Below, one piece after another: positions 53,231 through 64,000 of a stretch of DNA of 64,000 bases. The stretch is from contig ML976706.1 in NCBI GenBank assembly GCA_010015655.1, positions 330,364 through 394,363 on the forward strand. Direction: 5' to 3'. This stretch comes from Bimuria novae-zelandiae CBS 107.79. Its lineage: Eukaryota > Ascomycota > Dothideomycetes > Pleosporales > Didymosphaeriaceae. Made by a program: the position numbers and the translations under genes. Within the stretch, counting starts at the first letter, position 1; each line of letters begins with the position of its first letter. Below the pieces are notes generated by a model, which did no database searches, was not told where the DNA came from, and saw only the letters and a list, made by a program, of their open reading frames with translations.

Positions 53231-56200
53231 CTAATCTGTGTGTCGTAGTATCTTTTCAACTTCGAATTCGGTTTCTTCCTCTGGCTGGTGATAGAAGGTG
53301 GTTTCGACTAGTGTTTCAGGGTCTACTAGTTCCAATCGGTCTATGTGGAATACTAGGTGTATTTTAGCGTCTAGTGGTAATTCCAATCGGTAATTGACCG
53401 GTGATACTTGTTCGGAAATAAAAAATAGCCCAACCTTAACATAATCCAGTTTCTTGTGCTTTTTCTTTTGGGTTCGAAGATTTTTCGTAAGCAGATATGC
53501 TTTATCCCCCTTCTTCAGCTGAGGTGCCGTTTTTCGTTTCTTGTTGGTGTAGGAAATGCTTTGCTGTTGAGCTTTCTCGAGGTTTCTTCGGAGTTGTTCG
53601 TGTATTTTCTTCATGTTTTCTGCCATATTGATGGCTTCTTCCGTCTTAATCGTTGTAGGAAATACTTAATCAAAGAGATATAGGTGTCTTCCATAGTTTG
53701 CATAAAATAGTGTGTATCCTGTTGCTACTAATACCTTGTTATTATATGCTAATTATGTTATAGGTAGTAATAAAATCTAGTTATTCTTCTGGTTGTTGCA
53801 GTAAATGCGTAGGTACGTTTCAATCGTTTAATTCGTACGTTCTGTCTGTCCGTCCGTCTGCGAATAGTATGCTATTAATAACTTCCGTTTCGTTCCAATA
53901 AGTGCCATAAGGGTTATCCAGTAATTTAATGTGAAGAGCTTGTCTCTGTCGCTAATAATTGTCTTTGGAATGCCATGGTGTCGTATAAGTCGATCTAGGA
54001 TGAGAAACGCGAGTTCCTTAGCCGTAGTCGTCTTTTAACATAGTAATAGTTCCACGTATTTGGTGAATCTGCATACGATTACTAATATCGAGTCGTAGCT
54101 TATTCCTGTTGCTGGGTCTTTTGACTTAGGTAGTCTAGTTACAAAGTCCATTGCGATATCTTCCTATAGTGCTATTAGAATCTAAATTGCCTGCATCTCG
54201 CCGTACTTGAGATAAGTGGCATGCTTGTTTCGTTGGCAGTCTGCGCACTTGCGTATGTACGTTGTTACTACTTCCTTGATTCCTTGGAATGTGTAATTCC
54301 GTTAGATAAGTTCTATTGTTTTCTTGATGCCTGGGTGTCCGTATACTGGGTCATCATAGTATTGTTGTATAACCTCTGTCTGTTGTTCCTTAGGTACTTC
54401 TCGTGTGAGTACAAGGAGTTAATTGAGTTCTGCCGTAGGTTCTAAAGAACCGTCGGGTTTTTATTTTAGTATCGCGGAGTAGGTTTTTACTTTATCTCCT
54501 ACAAGGTCATGTCGTTGGCTAAGTGCGTCTGCTCGTCCGTTTTCTTTACCAGGTGTATATACAATCTTAAATTTGTATTATCTAAGCGTTTCTAACCATC
54601 TTGCCTGCCTTAGCGTAAGTTCTTTCGTGGTCGTAAAGCGTGTAAGGTTCTTATAATCCGTGAAGATCTCAAGTATAGAGCAGCTAAGAGCGTAGATTCT
54701 CTAGTGCTTTAACGTTTTAACGATTACGTATAGTTCTTTGTCGTGTACGTCATATCGTGCTTCCGTGTCGGTGAATTTGCATGAGTAGTATGTAATAGGG
54801 TGCCATTTGCTATCTTTCTCTTGCTTCGCGCAAGCGCCTATCGCGAGGTCACTTGCGTCTGTTTCAATTCGTAGTGGTTTTCCATCCCTAAAATGGATAA
54901 GTACTGGTGGCATAATACATGCGGTCTTTAAGAGTTAGAACGACATTCCACATTCTGCAGTCTATGCGAATAGTGTGTCTTTTCTTGTAAGGTTTATAAG
55001 TGGTATCGTGATCTTTGCGTAATCCTTGATGAATTATCGATTGAATCTATAGAATCCTAAGAATTCTTAGATGTTTTTTGCCATCTTTAGTATTAGCTAG
55101 TTCTTAATATATTTAATCTTGTTAGGTGCGACTTCAATTCCTTCTGTGCTAATAACGTGTCCTAGAAATTTAAGTCGTGTTACGTGCTACTTGCACTTCT
55201 TTAGTTTAATCCTAAAGTGTGCTTTGTCTAATGCGGTTAATACTGTCTATACATGCGGAACATGATCTGAATCGTTCTTAGAGTAAACGAGTATATCGTC
55301 TATGTATGCGATAACGAATATGTCTAGATAGTTACGAAGTACAAAGTTAACTAGCGCTTAGAAATTTGCCAGTGCGTTGGTGAGTCTAAAAGGTATAACT
55401 ATATATTTGAATAGTCCGTAGCGTGACCTAAACGCTATCTTCTACTCGTCACCTTCTTTAATTCGTATAAGGTGGTATCCATCTCGTAAATCTATTAGTG
55501 TAAAACGTTTGGCTCTTGAGAGTCGGTCCCTTAATTCTAAGATATTTAGTAGTAGGTATTAATTTTTAATCGTCATGTCGTTAATCTTCTAATAGTTAAC
55601 ACATAGTCGTGGTGTGCCGTCTTTCTTTATAACAAATATAAAAGGGCTGGCTACTAGTGACTTTAATAGTCGTATGTATCCTTTCGCGAGATTTGTCTCG
55701 ATAAATTCTTTTTCTTGTTAGAGTTCTTTTCTAGTCTTGCCATATAGTGGTCCAAAGGGTGGCGTTTTCCCTTCTACTAGGTCTATCGATAGATCCCAGG
55801 GCTAATGTTCTAGAAGGTTTGCTTTTCCCTCTCTCTCGGTGAACATATGATTCCATGCTCGGTAGCATTCTGGAATTTCATGGTTTGTGCTTTCGTCCAT
55901 CTTCTTGTGCTCTGTGACCTGGTGGTTCCTGCCAGCGTCTGCCAAAGGTTTCTTCCGTTTTTCGACTGTCTGTCGCGAGACTATAGTGTTAATAGCTCTC
56001 TCATTTACCATCATGCTCTGTTAATGCGTAGGCTTTACTTATAATGCACAGTTACAGCGTTTAAAGGATAGCTTCTTTCTTTCTTAGTTAATCGTGGGAT
56101 TGTGCTTCCTTAACTAGGGTAGTCCTAAAATTACGTCGTGGTTGGCTTCCTTAATAATGTTAAGGGTAATCGATTCCTAGTGTCTATAAATCGTGAGGGT

Positions 56201-58310
56201 AGTTTCGACCTCGTATTCAATCATTGCTTTACCGGGCATTAGTTGTCTATTCGCGACATAAATAGCATAGGGCATGGCCTTCTTGCGCTCATAGAGTCCT
56301 GCTCTATTAAGTGCTTTTCTTAACACATAGCTTTCCTGTGCTCCTAAGTCCAGCATGGCTTTTATCTATGTTTCTTTAAGCTATACCAGTAGCTTGATTA
56401 ATGCCTGACTATTTATAACATTTAATTCTCTGAAGGCGTCTTCCCTTCTAAGCCTAGGTCTAAAAAAGACATCTTTTCTATGGGTGGCTTTATAGGATTG
56501 AGGTGTCCTTCCTTCTTCTTCTCCTGAGGCTGCTGCTGGCCTTTTTCTAGAAGAGCTTCACCGTCTTCTTCCTTTGTTACCGTTTCAATCCTAAGGGTCG
56601 TAGTCCCTTTCAGTATGCGATTAAACCCATGCTTTCCCTTTTGCTCTTTGTGTTCCTTACAATCAGGGTGTAAGCATGTTTGCCATTTGTCAGATACGCA
56701 TTTTCTATTAACTAGTAGCGACATTACTTAGTTTAGCGCTTAGTTAAGGTGTGGAAAGTATCGCGTTTTACGTTTGTCCCAGAGGTGAACGTTACAGTAG
56801 GCAATAGGGTAGTTAAACCACTCCCATCTGCATCGTCGGTACGTTTAGGGAAAATAACTGTATTCCTTGGCTTAGTAATGAATAGTACATTAGTCTTCTC
56901 CGTAGAGGGTCCATCGTATGGTCTCATGCGTAGGGTTACGGTAGTCCAGGTCGTACTGTGGTTCGTAGTTCAGGCTTTCGTTTGGGTATTTCTTCTTGGG
57001 GTCTTCGTGGGCGTAGCGGTGGTCTGCCATTTCTCTTGCTGCTTTACTAACCAGGTCAGGTCAGTAAGCATAAAAAAATGCTTCTGCGTAGTCTTGTTAT
57101 TCTACCGCCGTAAACCCGAAGTCTCCTTCTCGAGGTTAGTGTTTTTCTAAGAAGTCGAAAACGTTCGTTGTCTTGCTGGTAACTAGCTTGTTCCAGCTAG
57201 GGTAAGGAGTAGGAGATTAAGGCACTAGCTCTATCTCTTCCTTGTCTAAACCTTTGTATGCATCCTCGTAGAGTCGCGAGTTAGGCAAGTCTAATCGCTC
57301 TAAGTCCTTATCTAGGATGTCGAATTGCTTAATAAAGGGTATCACCTGCTATTCTTCGTCGGTTACTTCTATGTCATCGACGGTAAGTACGTTTAGCTGT
57401 CTAATAACCTTGTTATTAAACCTGTAATTCCTGGCGATATAACCTAGTTTATTACATATAAAGCATTTGCGTGTCTCGGTTCCCTTATGTTAGGTTCTAT
57501 CTAAGATGCGCTTTTAGTTAGGCTTGCAAAAGCCGTTAGACTTCCTTGTTCCTTTCTCTAAGTTGTTAAACTGGATTCCTTCTATAGGTTAGTAGCCATA
57601 AGAGTCGCTTCGTTACTGTCGTCGAGGTACTTTTGGTGGCGCCCTGTAGACTACAGGTGCCTGTCGTCCAAAACTGACATTCCTCAGGTTTCTGCGAAAC
57701 TCTTCTTGTAATACGAACCATTCTCTATTGATCTGGATAGATTCTTCGTATAGCTCGTTAAGGGTATTAAGTCTAGCACTACTACGCAAGAGTTCTTCGC
57801 GCACGTTGCGTTTAAGTCCTTATTAATACATAGTCTTAAGGGATTTATTTTCCTAGTTAAGTTGTACAGCGTACTTGCGAAACTCGGCTGTATACTCTAC
57901 TATAGATCGTCGTTATTAGATAGTTTAGATAGCTCGTTTGGCTATAGCGATTTTATTAGCAATTCCAAACAGTTGCTTAAGGCATTTCTTAAAGTTTAGG
58001 TAATCCTTAATAATGTTAACTGCGTCGGCGTGACTATTCATGTAGTCCTTGTCTTTATTGTTATGGTCCATGTCCATATACTTGACTAAGTAGGGACGGA
58101 TCTATTCTTTGGCTGGTCCTCGCATGTAAGTTGCTGCGAAGATAACTTTCTTCTTGTCTTCGAGATTATCGTCCATGTCAAAGAAGTATAGGTCTAGTTG
58201 TAGAAGCCAGGTGTCGAGGAGACTCTAATTACTATTGTACAAATCAGGTTTGTGCGCCTTATTCTTAGTGTCCTTTATTAAAGTAATACTGGCGTTGCCT
58301 GAAGCCATAG
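53231..58310 (-). pseudogene. Gag-Pol polyprotein relic, Ty3/gypsy
   Basis: Read on the minus strand from about 58310. A retrotransposon Gag comes first (REELLRSSARLNTLNELYEE at 57800-57613), then a CCHC-type region near 57450 and a protease/linker region about 56720-56050. Reverse transcriptase spans about 55800-55000, RNase H includes LRIETDASDLAIGACAKQE (54860-54800), and integrase ends in a segment with QLKKGDKAYLLTKNLRT and VFHIDRLELVDPETLVE (53590-53330). That last block is typical of chromoviral-type Ty3 elements. Many in-frame stops show it is inactive; no catalytic reconstruction was attempted. Confidence 0.85.
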
Positions 58311-58355
58311 AAGAAGTAGGAGTCCTAGTAGTACTTATGTTAAGGGTGTTCAAGA

Positions 58356-58805
58356 TGTTAAGTCCTTGCAGGTAGCTAGTCTATAAGTAGTTAGGGTTAG
58401 TTCTCGGGCAGAAGTACTTATTAGGCAAGAAAGGGGTATTAACTGCTTAAGCTAGTTAATAGGGTTGTCGGTATCGAGAGGGCGTAAGAGTCACAATCAA
58501 ATCGACGAGAGCCTAAGTCAAATCCAAACAATAGATTAATAAACAGGTTGAACACAAATATCCAAGAGAGATATTTGAGCTTTCTATATACTTCGTGAAT
58601 CCTGCCATCCTGCATCCTTTACCATCCGGCCCTTGGCGGGATGGTGTTGCCATCCGGGATGTCGCTGCCATCCTGTCCTTGGCAGGATGGTTCCTCTTGG
58701 CGGGATGGTAGGTCACGTGATCTCGGTAGTGCAGTCCCACCGATGGTTACCCCGCGGTTGCCCATCGTTGGTCCTCGACATTTGTAGGTCGCTCGGATCC
58801 TAACA
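58356..58805 (-). repeat. LTR (5' LTR of the retrotransposon), complete
   Basis: 450 bp, TG...CA ends. The central part (about 58620-58760) holds alternating GGCGGGATGG, CCATCC and GGCAGGATGG words that could fold back on each other and probably caused the gap in the sister LTR. Confidence 0.92.
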
Positions 58806-60470
58806 TTACTAATAGGCTAATATATAGGCGCTAATATTACTGCTATTATTAACGCCACGCTTAAAAGCTTTAAGATATCCACCCGCAGCTTAGGTTACTT
58901 TATCCTTAATAATACTACTAATAACAACGCTGCGATTAACGCCCTAGCTATTAAATATAACTTTAACGCCCGCTATTAGTGTCTACGTTACGCTTACTAT
59001 ATAATTAACCTCGCGGCCTAATAAATTATCTTTAGTAAAGATTGCAACGCCTTTAATAACGCGAATAAGTATCTTAATAATAAGATAGCGTTTCTTAAGG
59101 AGTAGTAGTAGGCTAGCCTATTAGGCGTACTTATTAACGTTATTACCTCTATCTACACCCCTTAAGCTCGCTAGCTTCTTAAACAGTATTAGGTAACCTA
59201 TAACGCCTAATTAGGTAGTAATAATAAGCTAAAGACGTTAGAGATCGTTAAGCTAGTAAAGATAAGATAAAACTTTTATTATAACTATTTTACGCGCGCG
59301 CTCGAGCTCCGCGCACCCCTTAATAATTATATTAATTATAAGCTTTTTAAGTATTATTACTATGGCACCTAATAACGTAATAATATGCCTAATATTAAGT
59401 AACGTTAATTTATTAAAGAAGATAGCCTTACTACTAAGGACTAAGTAATAATTATAGAGTACTAAAGGATCCTATAATTATTTAAAGAAGCCACTGTAAA
59501 AAGCGCCCTGACTACGGGCGACTCAGTCTATCCACAGTACTAAGGCGATCCCTTAGAGAGGGAAGAGAAGGGCTGCGGCGAGGGAAGTAGATAGGCGGAA
59601 GGCCCGGATAGCGCTGGTCTAGAGCGGACTAGGGCCGTCGAGGGCCCTCGACCTACGACTCGTGACAGCCACTATTTATATAGAGGGCAGGGGCGTGGCT
59701 AGTACGTTAGGTGCAATATAGGAGGTCCTTCCTACGCTCTTATAGCTTGCTACTACCCTTAATAAGATGCTCTTTTAATATAATAACGTTAACTTTAACA
59801 AGGTTAATGCCCTGGAGGACTATATAAAAGCTACTTATAATATAGCTTACACGAAGATCCTTAAGTACCTGCGTAAGCTAAAGGACGCCCTAGTATATTA
59901 CGCGGCTTGCTGTCTCCACCCACACACAAAAGGCCTTATAAATAAGATATAGGCTATACCGCTTAATTACGACGAGGATCTCTATAAGGGGTGTCACACC
60001 TATAAAGGCTAGCTAGATAATTGCCACGTTGGCTTTTAACGCTTATAGTTAGAGTTTAAAGATGCCGTATCTCTTATTAGTACGCTAGAGCCTCCACTAA
60101 AGAAGGCACGTACTAGGCTATCTAGTAGCTAGTTAGACTTTGTAAGAGCTACCCTACAAGGTGATAACGCTCGCCTAGTCCTCCGCCGTAATAAGTTCGA
60201 GCGGTGGATAATTAAACTACCTATACTAAAAGACTCCCTATTTACGCGTAACTTACTACTCTATTAAATAGGTAAGACTAATAAGTATCCCGTCTTATCG
60301 CGCTTTACTCTTAATATCCTTAGTATCCCCGCTGCTACTACTAATTATAAGAGGACCTTCTCAGAGTTAGGTAATTTATTAAAGATAAGACAGTTATGCA
60401 TAAAGGTAGATCTTCTATCTACGCTATAATTACTACGTAGCTAAAAGCGCCTTAGCTTAAAGCCTATAAT
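58806..60470 (+). pseudogene. hAT transposase relic, 3' part (dimerisation domain)
   Basis: Directly continuing from 51977. The plus frame has AFKISTRSLGYFILNN-like and YNFNARYRCLRYAYYIINLA segments, then near 60310-60440 LNILSIPAATTNYKRTFSEL and GNLLKIRQLCIKVDLLSTL, the hAT C-terminal dimerisation domain. The usual CERTFSE motif reads YKRTFSE, so Cys became Tyr and Glu became Lys, both G-to-A changes. Multiple stops. Confidence 0.82.
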
Positions 60471-60710
60471 AATAGTAAATAATTAACGTACTAACGCTAT
60501 TACCCCTAATAAGCTAGAGACTATCTACGAGATCTACAGCGATTAATTACCCTTAATTAGCTTAGCAAAGTTATTAATTAAGTTAATTAAGTTAATAAAT
60601 CGAGCCTGATTTACGCTATTAAGTTAATCAAGTTAAGCAAAAGCCACCATATCGGTCAATTAATCAAGCAATTCACCTCAACTTGATTGACTTGCTTGTT
60701 GCCAGCTCTG

Positions 60711-61591
60711 GTTAGTCCCTCCCGCTCGTCACCCTCTACTCCAGGGCGCATCGACTCCTCAAGCCCGATACCCCCGCCCTTCTTCGCATGCGCAGCAACG
60801 TCCTCCGTCGAAGGGTACTTCCCACGTGCGAAAGAAAGAGTATATCCGTTCGGCATGTAGCCCGTGCAGATATTGCCGTAGAGATAGTCGTAGAGGACGG
60901 CCATACGTAGACCGTCCTGGCTTAAATCGAGCGACTCCTTGTCGCCGGCGGGCGGGATGAGTGTGATGCCCGGACCATCTTGTTCGGCATGGAGCTTTTC
61001 TTCGCTCTTCTTCCTAGCAGAGGTGGAGGGCGAAGTCGAGAATCTCACAACACACTCGTGTACAAACTGCCCCATCATGCCGGCCGACGCTCTCCTCCAC
61101 ATCGCCATCGTCACAGGCGGATTGCACAGGTGCATGCGGCGCCAACTCGCCTCCGCGCGCTTGAATGCCTCTTGTCGCTTGGTCCACGCCGACAGGAAGA
61201 ACATCTCCACGTAGTCGTCCATGCCGCGCGTGAAGGTGGGGTCCTCCGCGTCGAAGGGCTGTTCTCGTGGGTTATTGTGAGGCCCGTCTGTGAATTGCTC
61301 TCGTGCTCATAACAGGCTGTCGATCTTATTTGGGTAGAAAATTAATGGGAAGGCGGCCTCCAACAATGGATTCAGTACATAAGGTGCTGTCGATGCGGTG
61401 GAGGATAAAGCAGTGGATGGAGGAGCTTGAAAAAAGAGGAGCGTTTGCAGCGTGGGTGATGTGCAGATGAGAGAGTGCCAGGTTTTGCAGACGCGCTGGG
61501 CGAGGAGAAGGTCCCGGAGCGGTAGGGCGGCGAGGATGAGCTCGAGGAGCTCCGCCGTGACGAGCGGGTGCGAGGTTTGGGGTGAGGACAT
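60711..61591 (-). pseudogene. F-box protein gene, split by the hAT element and carrying a stop
   Basis: From ATG 61591 the sequence reads MSSPQTSHPLVTAELLELIL, continuing AALPLRDLLLAQRVCKTWHS (canonical F-box, about residues 10-45), then LICTSPTLQTLLFFQAPPST. A TGA at 61309-61307 interrupts the frame after YPNKIDSLL, yet the same frame continues AREQFTDGPHNNP, MDDYVEMFFLSAWTKRQEAF and VLYDYLYGNICTGYMPNGYT up to EREGLT. There the hAT transposon has inserted. The last ~46 codons lie at 50559-50694. F-box proteins are SCF ubiquitin-ligase adaptors. A TTTATAAAT box sits about 140 bp upstream. Two independent lesions make this a pseudogene unless a splice event removes the TGA. Confidence 0.82.
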
Positions 61592-62139
61592 TGTAGGTGG
61601 AGTGTGGGTGTTACGGAGTGGGTGATGCAGGTGCGACTTGGGAGGTGCCGTTGATGTGCTGGGTAGAAATGATGTCCTGGTAACCTTGGAAGCAAATGCC
61701 CTGTATTCGTCTTGCTGCTCTATGTGTGTATTTATAAATATGCGGAGTTTTGTTTCAAGGCTCCCAGCTTGATGTGTGGCTGGTTGGTGCTGCCTGCCTG
61801 ATCTAACTCTTTCAGCACCCAAGACCGCTACGTCACGGGCGGTGAGTCAGCAGACATTCACTCAAAGGGAAAAAGAATGTCAGATCAAATCCACCGCAGA
61901 ATGCAATGCTTTAATATGAGGCCATAATTGATACCGGTCGTTAAAGTCGTTATAGTCTGCAGCTATCGTAATTCGTAAGTCATTGCTCATCATCTTTTTG
62001 CGAGGCTTCCCGATGAGGCGCCTGAGCCAAACCTCGCACAGTGGAACAGCAATCCAATGCGCCTTTCCCAATATTCAGGACCTAGCCTAGGGTACATCTG
62101 CAATTTTTGTACCTTGCCGCCACCGTGGGAGTGATCCTT
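61592..62139. other. Intergenic, promoter of F-box pseudogene
   Basis: 548 bp. The minus ORF at 61880-62071 is short and unsupported. TATA-like TTTATAAATA at about 61729-61738. Confidence 0.45.
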
Positions 62140-63645
62140 CTACCCGGCGACGCTGACCGGTGCTTTACCTTTGCCAAGGGTAGAACTTTGCGCTACCATT
62201 AACATTTCGCGTAGTCTCGACTCTGCTTTGGTGAGGTCTGGTTGCCTAGTCGTCGTAGGTTCGGGTAGTTTTGGCCACGGCAACCACGATGTGATGGAGG
62301 AAAGCGTACTTGAGCGTGCACGAGACGCGTTCAAACTGGTCAAGGATGTGTTGCGACGATGCGAATTCGCAGCCTTAGGCACAGCTGTCTGCAGCCGCGG
62401 TGTTGGTCTGCTTTCGGACGTCTCTGGGATATCCTTGATGGTGGACGACGTGTCTAGCGACAAGTGGTTCGAGGCCTGCGGAGAGGGAACAGTGATGACA
62501 GGATGGTCCTGCGAAAAGGCATGTACTGCCCAAGTAGGTGTTTTGGGCTTCTGTGCATCAGCCTGTCCGGAAGAGCCGGCTTCGGCCTGCTCAATGGCAT
62601 GACTGCTCGCTCTCCTTTTATTGCTGCCACCGCTGATGACGCTCTTCAAGCTCCCATACGCTGACTGGCTTCGTTTCTTGCTGCTCGGTGTACCTCGTGT
62701 CTCTCCAGCTAGCCTCTCGCTCGAACTACTGGCTTCAGGCACCGCTGTCAATGTGTTCTCCGCAGCTGCCCAGCCCTGACCGATGCGTGATATCCGTCCT
62801 CTGCCGACGAGAGCCCCAACGCCTGCGGCCCATCCTGGACCAGCACCGGTGATCTCACCTTGGGGCGGAAGATGCGCATCATACTCGTCGGCCAGACTCA
62901 TCCTGCTCCTCGCGCAAATCTCCGCAATGGCATCGATGGCGTCCCGTATCTCAGGATCCACTGCGCGGAGTATGGCTGAGAAGGAGAAGTCCTCGATAGA
63001 AGGCAATCGCTCAGTCTGGCCAGCAAGCCCAGCCGACAACGCGGAGGGGTTCTGCGACGTGTGGCCGTTCATGTTCGGATAGCGAGGCGAATTGACGCCA
63101 GACGAGTTCCGTGAATTGTGCCTAGAGCCTGAGTAGGTGCGCACCACGACGGGCTGACTCGACAGCGTCGTCCGGCTCGAGGCCGACTTCGCAGACTTGC
63201 TTTTGGCCGTGGACGAGGCGTGGGACTGGAAGGCAGGCGCATTGAGGGCGCGCAAGGCGGCCGACTGAGTGGGGGGCAGCGCGTTCGTCAATGTGGTGGT
63301 TGCACTGGGCACCGAGCCTGTGCTGGTGGCGAGGTCTTGCAACGGTGCTTCCTGTGCGTCGATGGGCGAGGGCGCGTGGGTCACGATAGTCGGCAGGACG
63401 CTGGCGCTCCACAGCGTCGAAAGCACACCTAGCGAGACCGGCTGGCATGTGGTCGTCGCCGGCGTCACTGCAGGAGGCAGAGTGGCAGCCGTTGTGGTGT
63501 CTGCAATGGCTGCTATAGGGAGGCCATGCTGGGCTGGCGGAGGAGGGGCATCTACAGCAGCAGCAGCATCAGCAGGAGCGGGCGGGCCGCCGGATGTTTC
63601 AAGCGCACTGCTCGCGGGGCGTGAGTTCGCGGCAGAGTCGGACAT
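62140..63645 (-). CDS. Large disordered protein of unknown function
   Basis: Single exon, 501 aa, starting MSDSAANSRPASSALETSGG. It is mostly Ala/Ser/Thr/Pro-rich and disordered. One likely folded, conserved segment lies at about 195-260: ERLPSIEDFSFSAILRAVDP followed by EIRDAIDAIAEICARSRMSL and ADEYDAHLPPQGEI. Further on are basic Ser-rich stretches (SSKKRSQSAYGSLKSVI, SNKRRASSH) and a Trp-containing segment before the end (SSITSWLPWPKLPEP). No known domain; the pattern is that of a fungal scaffold or regulatory protein phosphorylated on serine. The ATG at 63645 was preferred over a non-ATG extension. Confidence 0.65.
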   Translation of the reverse strand: MSDSAANSRPASSALETSGGPPAPADAAAAVDAPPPPAQHGLPIAAIADTTTAATLPPAVTPATTTCQPVSLGVLSTLWSASVLPTIVTHAPSPIDAQEAPLQDLATSTGSVPSATTTLTNALPPTQSAALRALNAPAFQSHASSTAKSKSAKSASSRTTLSSQPVVVRTYSGSRHNSRNSSGVNSPRYPNMNGHTSQNPSALSAGLAGQTERLPSIEDFSFSAILRAVDPEIRDAIDAIAEICARSRMSLADEYDAHLPPQGEITGAGPGWAAGVGALVGRGRISRIGQGWAAAENTLTAVPEASSSSERLAGETRGTPSSKKRSQSAYGSLKSVISGGSNKRRASSHAIEQAEAGSSGQADAQKPKTPTWAVHAFSQDHPVITVPSPQASNHLSLDTSSTIKDIPETSESRPTPRLQTAVPKAANSHRRNTSLTSLNASRARSSTLSSITSWLPWPKLPEPTTTRQPDLTKAESRLREMLMVAQSSTLGKGKAPVSVAG

Positions 63646-64000
63646 GGTGCGAGTTGCTTTATTGGAGCTGCACGTCAATCATGCATGCTCGCTGAGCACC
63701 CGGGTCGAGTCTCGCGTCGACGATGGCTGCAGTGTTAGAAAAGGATGTGTTGGCGAGGCCTTGGCGTGGCTTTGTCCCACCAATTCTCTCGGAGAATTTT
63801 TGCCAGCCCAACGGCTATCTTTTGATAACTTCGGGTCTACGTCGTACCGTGGATAATGCAGCAGATTGTGGCTTACTCGTGTTGTCTGAAGTCGTTCAAA
63901 GGTACTCTCACGGCACGCACCGCTCCGCACGTGGGCTGCAATGGAGGAGCTGCAGCACAAGAGGGTGTGGAGCTGTCTCGATTCGGACGAGGACATGCAG
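63646..64000. other. 5' flank of the disordered-protein gene, window edge
   Basis: 355 bp. An open minus frame (63679-63996) continues past neither end in a recognisable way and is probably leader/promoter sequence. Confidence 0.4.

Larger units (their letters stand above)
51978..58805 (-). mobile_element. Ty3/gypsy-type LTR retrotransposon nested in the hAT element
   Basis: Two direct LTRs (51978-52419 and 58356-58805) begin TGTTAAGTCCTTGC and end GATCCTAACA. The insertion is flanked by the 5-bp duplication TTACT (51973-51977 and 58806-58810). The polyprotein is on the minus strand (gag, then zinc knuckle, protease, reverse transcriptase, RNase H, integrase with a chromodomain-like end), so the 5' LTR is the right-hand one. 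Gene order (integrase last) identifies the Ty3/gypsy group. Stops are frequent. The left LTR contains a 135-N assembly gap. LTR differences are mostly transitions. Confidence 0.93.
50703..60710 (+). mobile_element. hAT transposon, RIP-degraded, inserted in an F-box gene
   Basis: Termini are TAGAGCTGGCAACAAGCAAG on the left and the complement CAGAGCTGGCAACAAGCAAG on the right. They are flanked by a perfect 8-bp duplication GTTAGTCC (50695-50702 and 60711-60718), diagnostic of hAT. Sub-terminal regions are full of short TTAATTAA/AAGTTAATTAAG repeats. The transposase is on the plus strand in two parts (about 51250-51977 and 58806-60470) because a 6.8-kb LTR retrotransposon interrupts it. Without that insertion the hAT is about 3.2 kb. 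The whole body is AT-rich with many stops, so it is not autonomous. Confidence 0.92.

Noticed and set aside
62171..62602. 143-codon plus ORF overlapping the disordered-protein gene
   Set aside because: Antisense shadow of a gene with Ser/Ala/Pro-rich codons; no independent support.
1..64000. CRISPR arrays, bacterial operons, rRNA or tRNA genes
   Set aside because: None seen: no spaced direct repeats of CRISPR type, no rRNA-like sequence, and no cloverleaf that could be supported by hand; a tRNA scan was not possible.

Overview
This window is nuclear DNA of a filamentous ascomycete, most likely a dothideomycete. The genes are mostly multi-exon with very short introns (about 40-130 bp, GT-AG, plus one inferred GC-AG). 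The proteome is typically fungal: Pom34, a Ubp15/USP7-type deubiquitinase, a mitochondrial PDK-family kinase, a p24 cargo receptor, Mpo1, an MFS sugar transporter, a Pth11-like rhodopsin-fold protein and several F-box-like proteins. The transposons carry the AT-rich, stop-riddled signature of repeat-induced point mutation (RIP: C-to-T on either strand). Exon boundaries were read by hand from splice sites, phase and protein continuity; none has RNA support.

Layout. 1-0.5 kb: a pogo-type transposon end inserted into a dead NCS1 permease fragment. 0.9-6.6 kb: a gene-dense block (AMP-binding protein, Pom34, a small membrane protein, a tryptophan-rich GPI-type cell-surface protein). 7.7-13.0 kb: two adjacent RIP-degraded DNA transposons, one Fot1/pogo-like with long near-perfect inverted repeats and TA target duplication, one Tc1-like (DDE_3) that also carries a second, opposing gene relic. 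14.3-18.8 kb: F-box-like gene, a decayed relative, a decayed secreted zinc metallopeptidase, and a tandem duplication. 19.2-28.0 kb: prenylcysteine-oxidase-like flavoprotein, Rex-type exonuclease, Mpo1, a solo LTR inside an older AT-rich relic, MFS transporter. 29.5-35.5 kb: a possible Cys-rich exon, an ATP-grasp pseudogene, a Pth11-like receptor and a frameshifted F-box gene. 35.9-48.5 kb: a second dense housekeeping block, including two genes whose introns carry copies of one hairpin-forming sequence (introner-like elements).

50.6-61.6 kb is a three-level nest. A Ty3/gypsy-type LTR retrotransposon (51978-58805, target duplication TTACT) sits inside a hAT transposon (50703-60710, target duplication GTTAGTCC), and the hAT itself sits inside the coding region of an F-box gene. 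The last ~46 codons of that gene are recognisable, in frame, 10 kb away on the far side. The retrotransposon carries an extra ORF with a cysteine-rich motif on the strand opposite to its polyprotein. A 135-N assembly gap lies in one LTR. The window ends with a large disordered protein of unknown function.

Main points for follow-up: the introner-like introns, including an apparent duplicated Gly/Met exon pair; the nested hAT/gypsy insertion in the F-box gene; the second gene of the Tc1-like element; and several pseudogenes whose lesions divide into RIP-type transitions and homopolymer indels, the latter possibly assembly errors.
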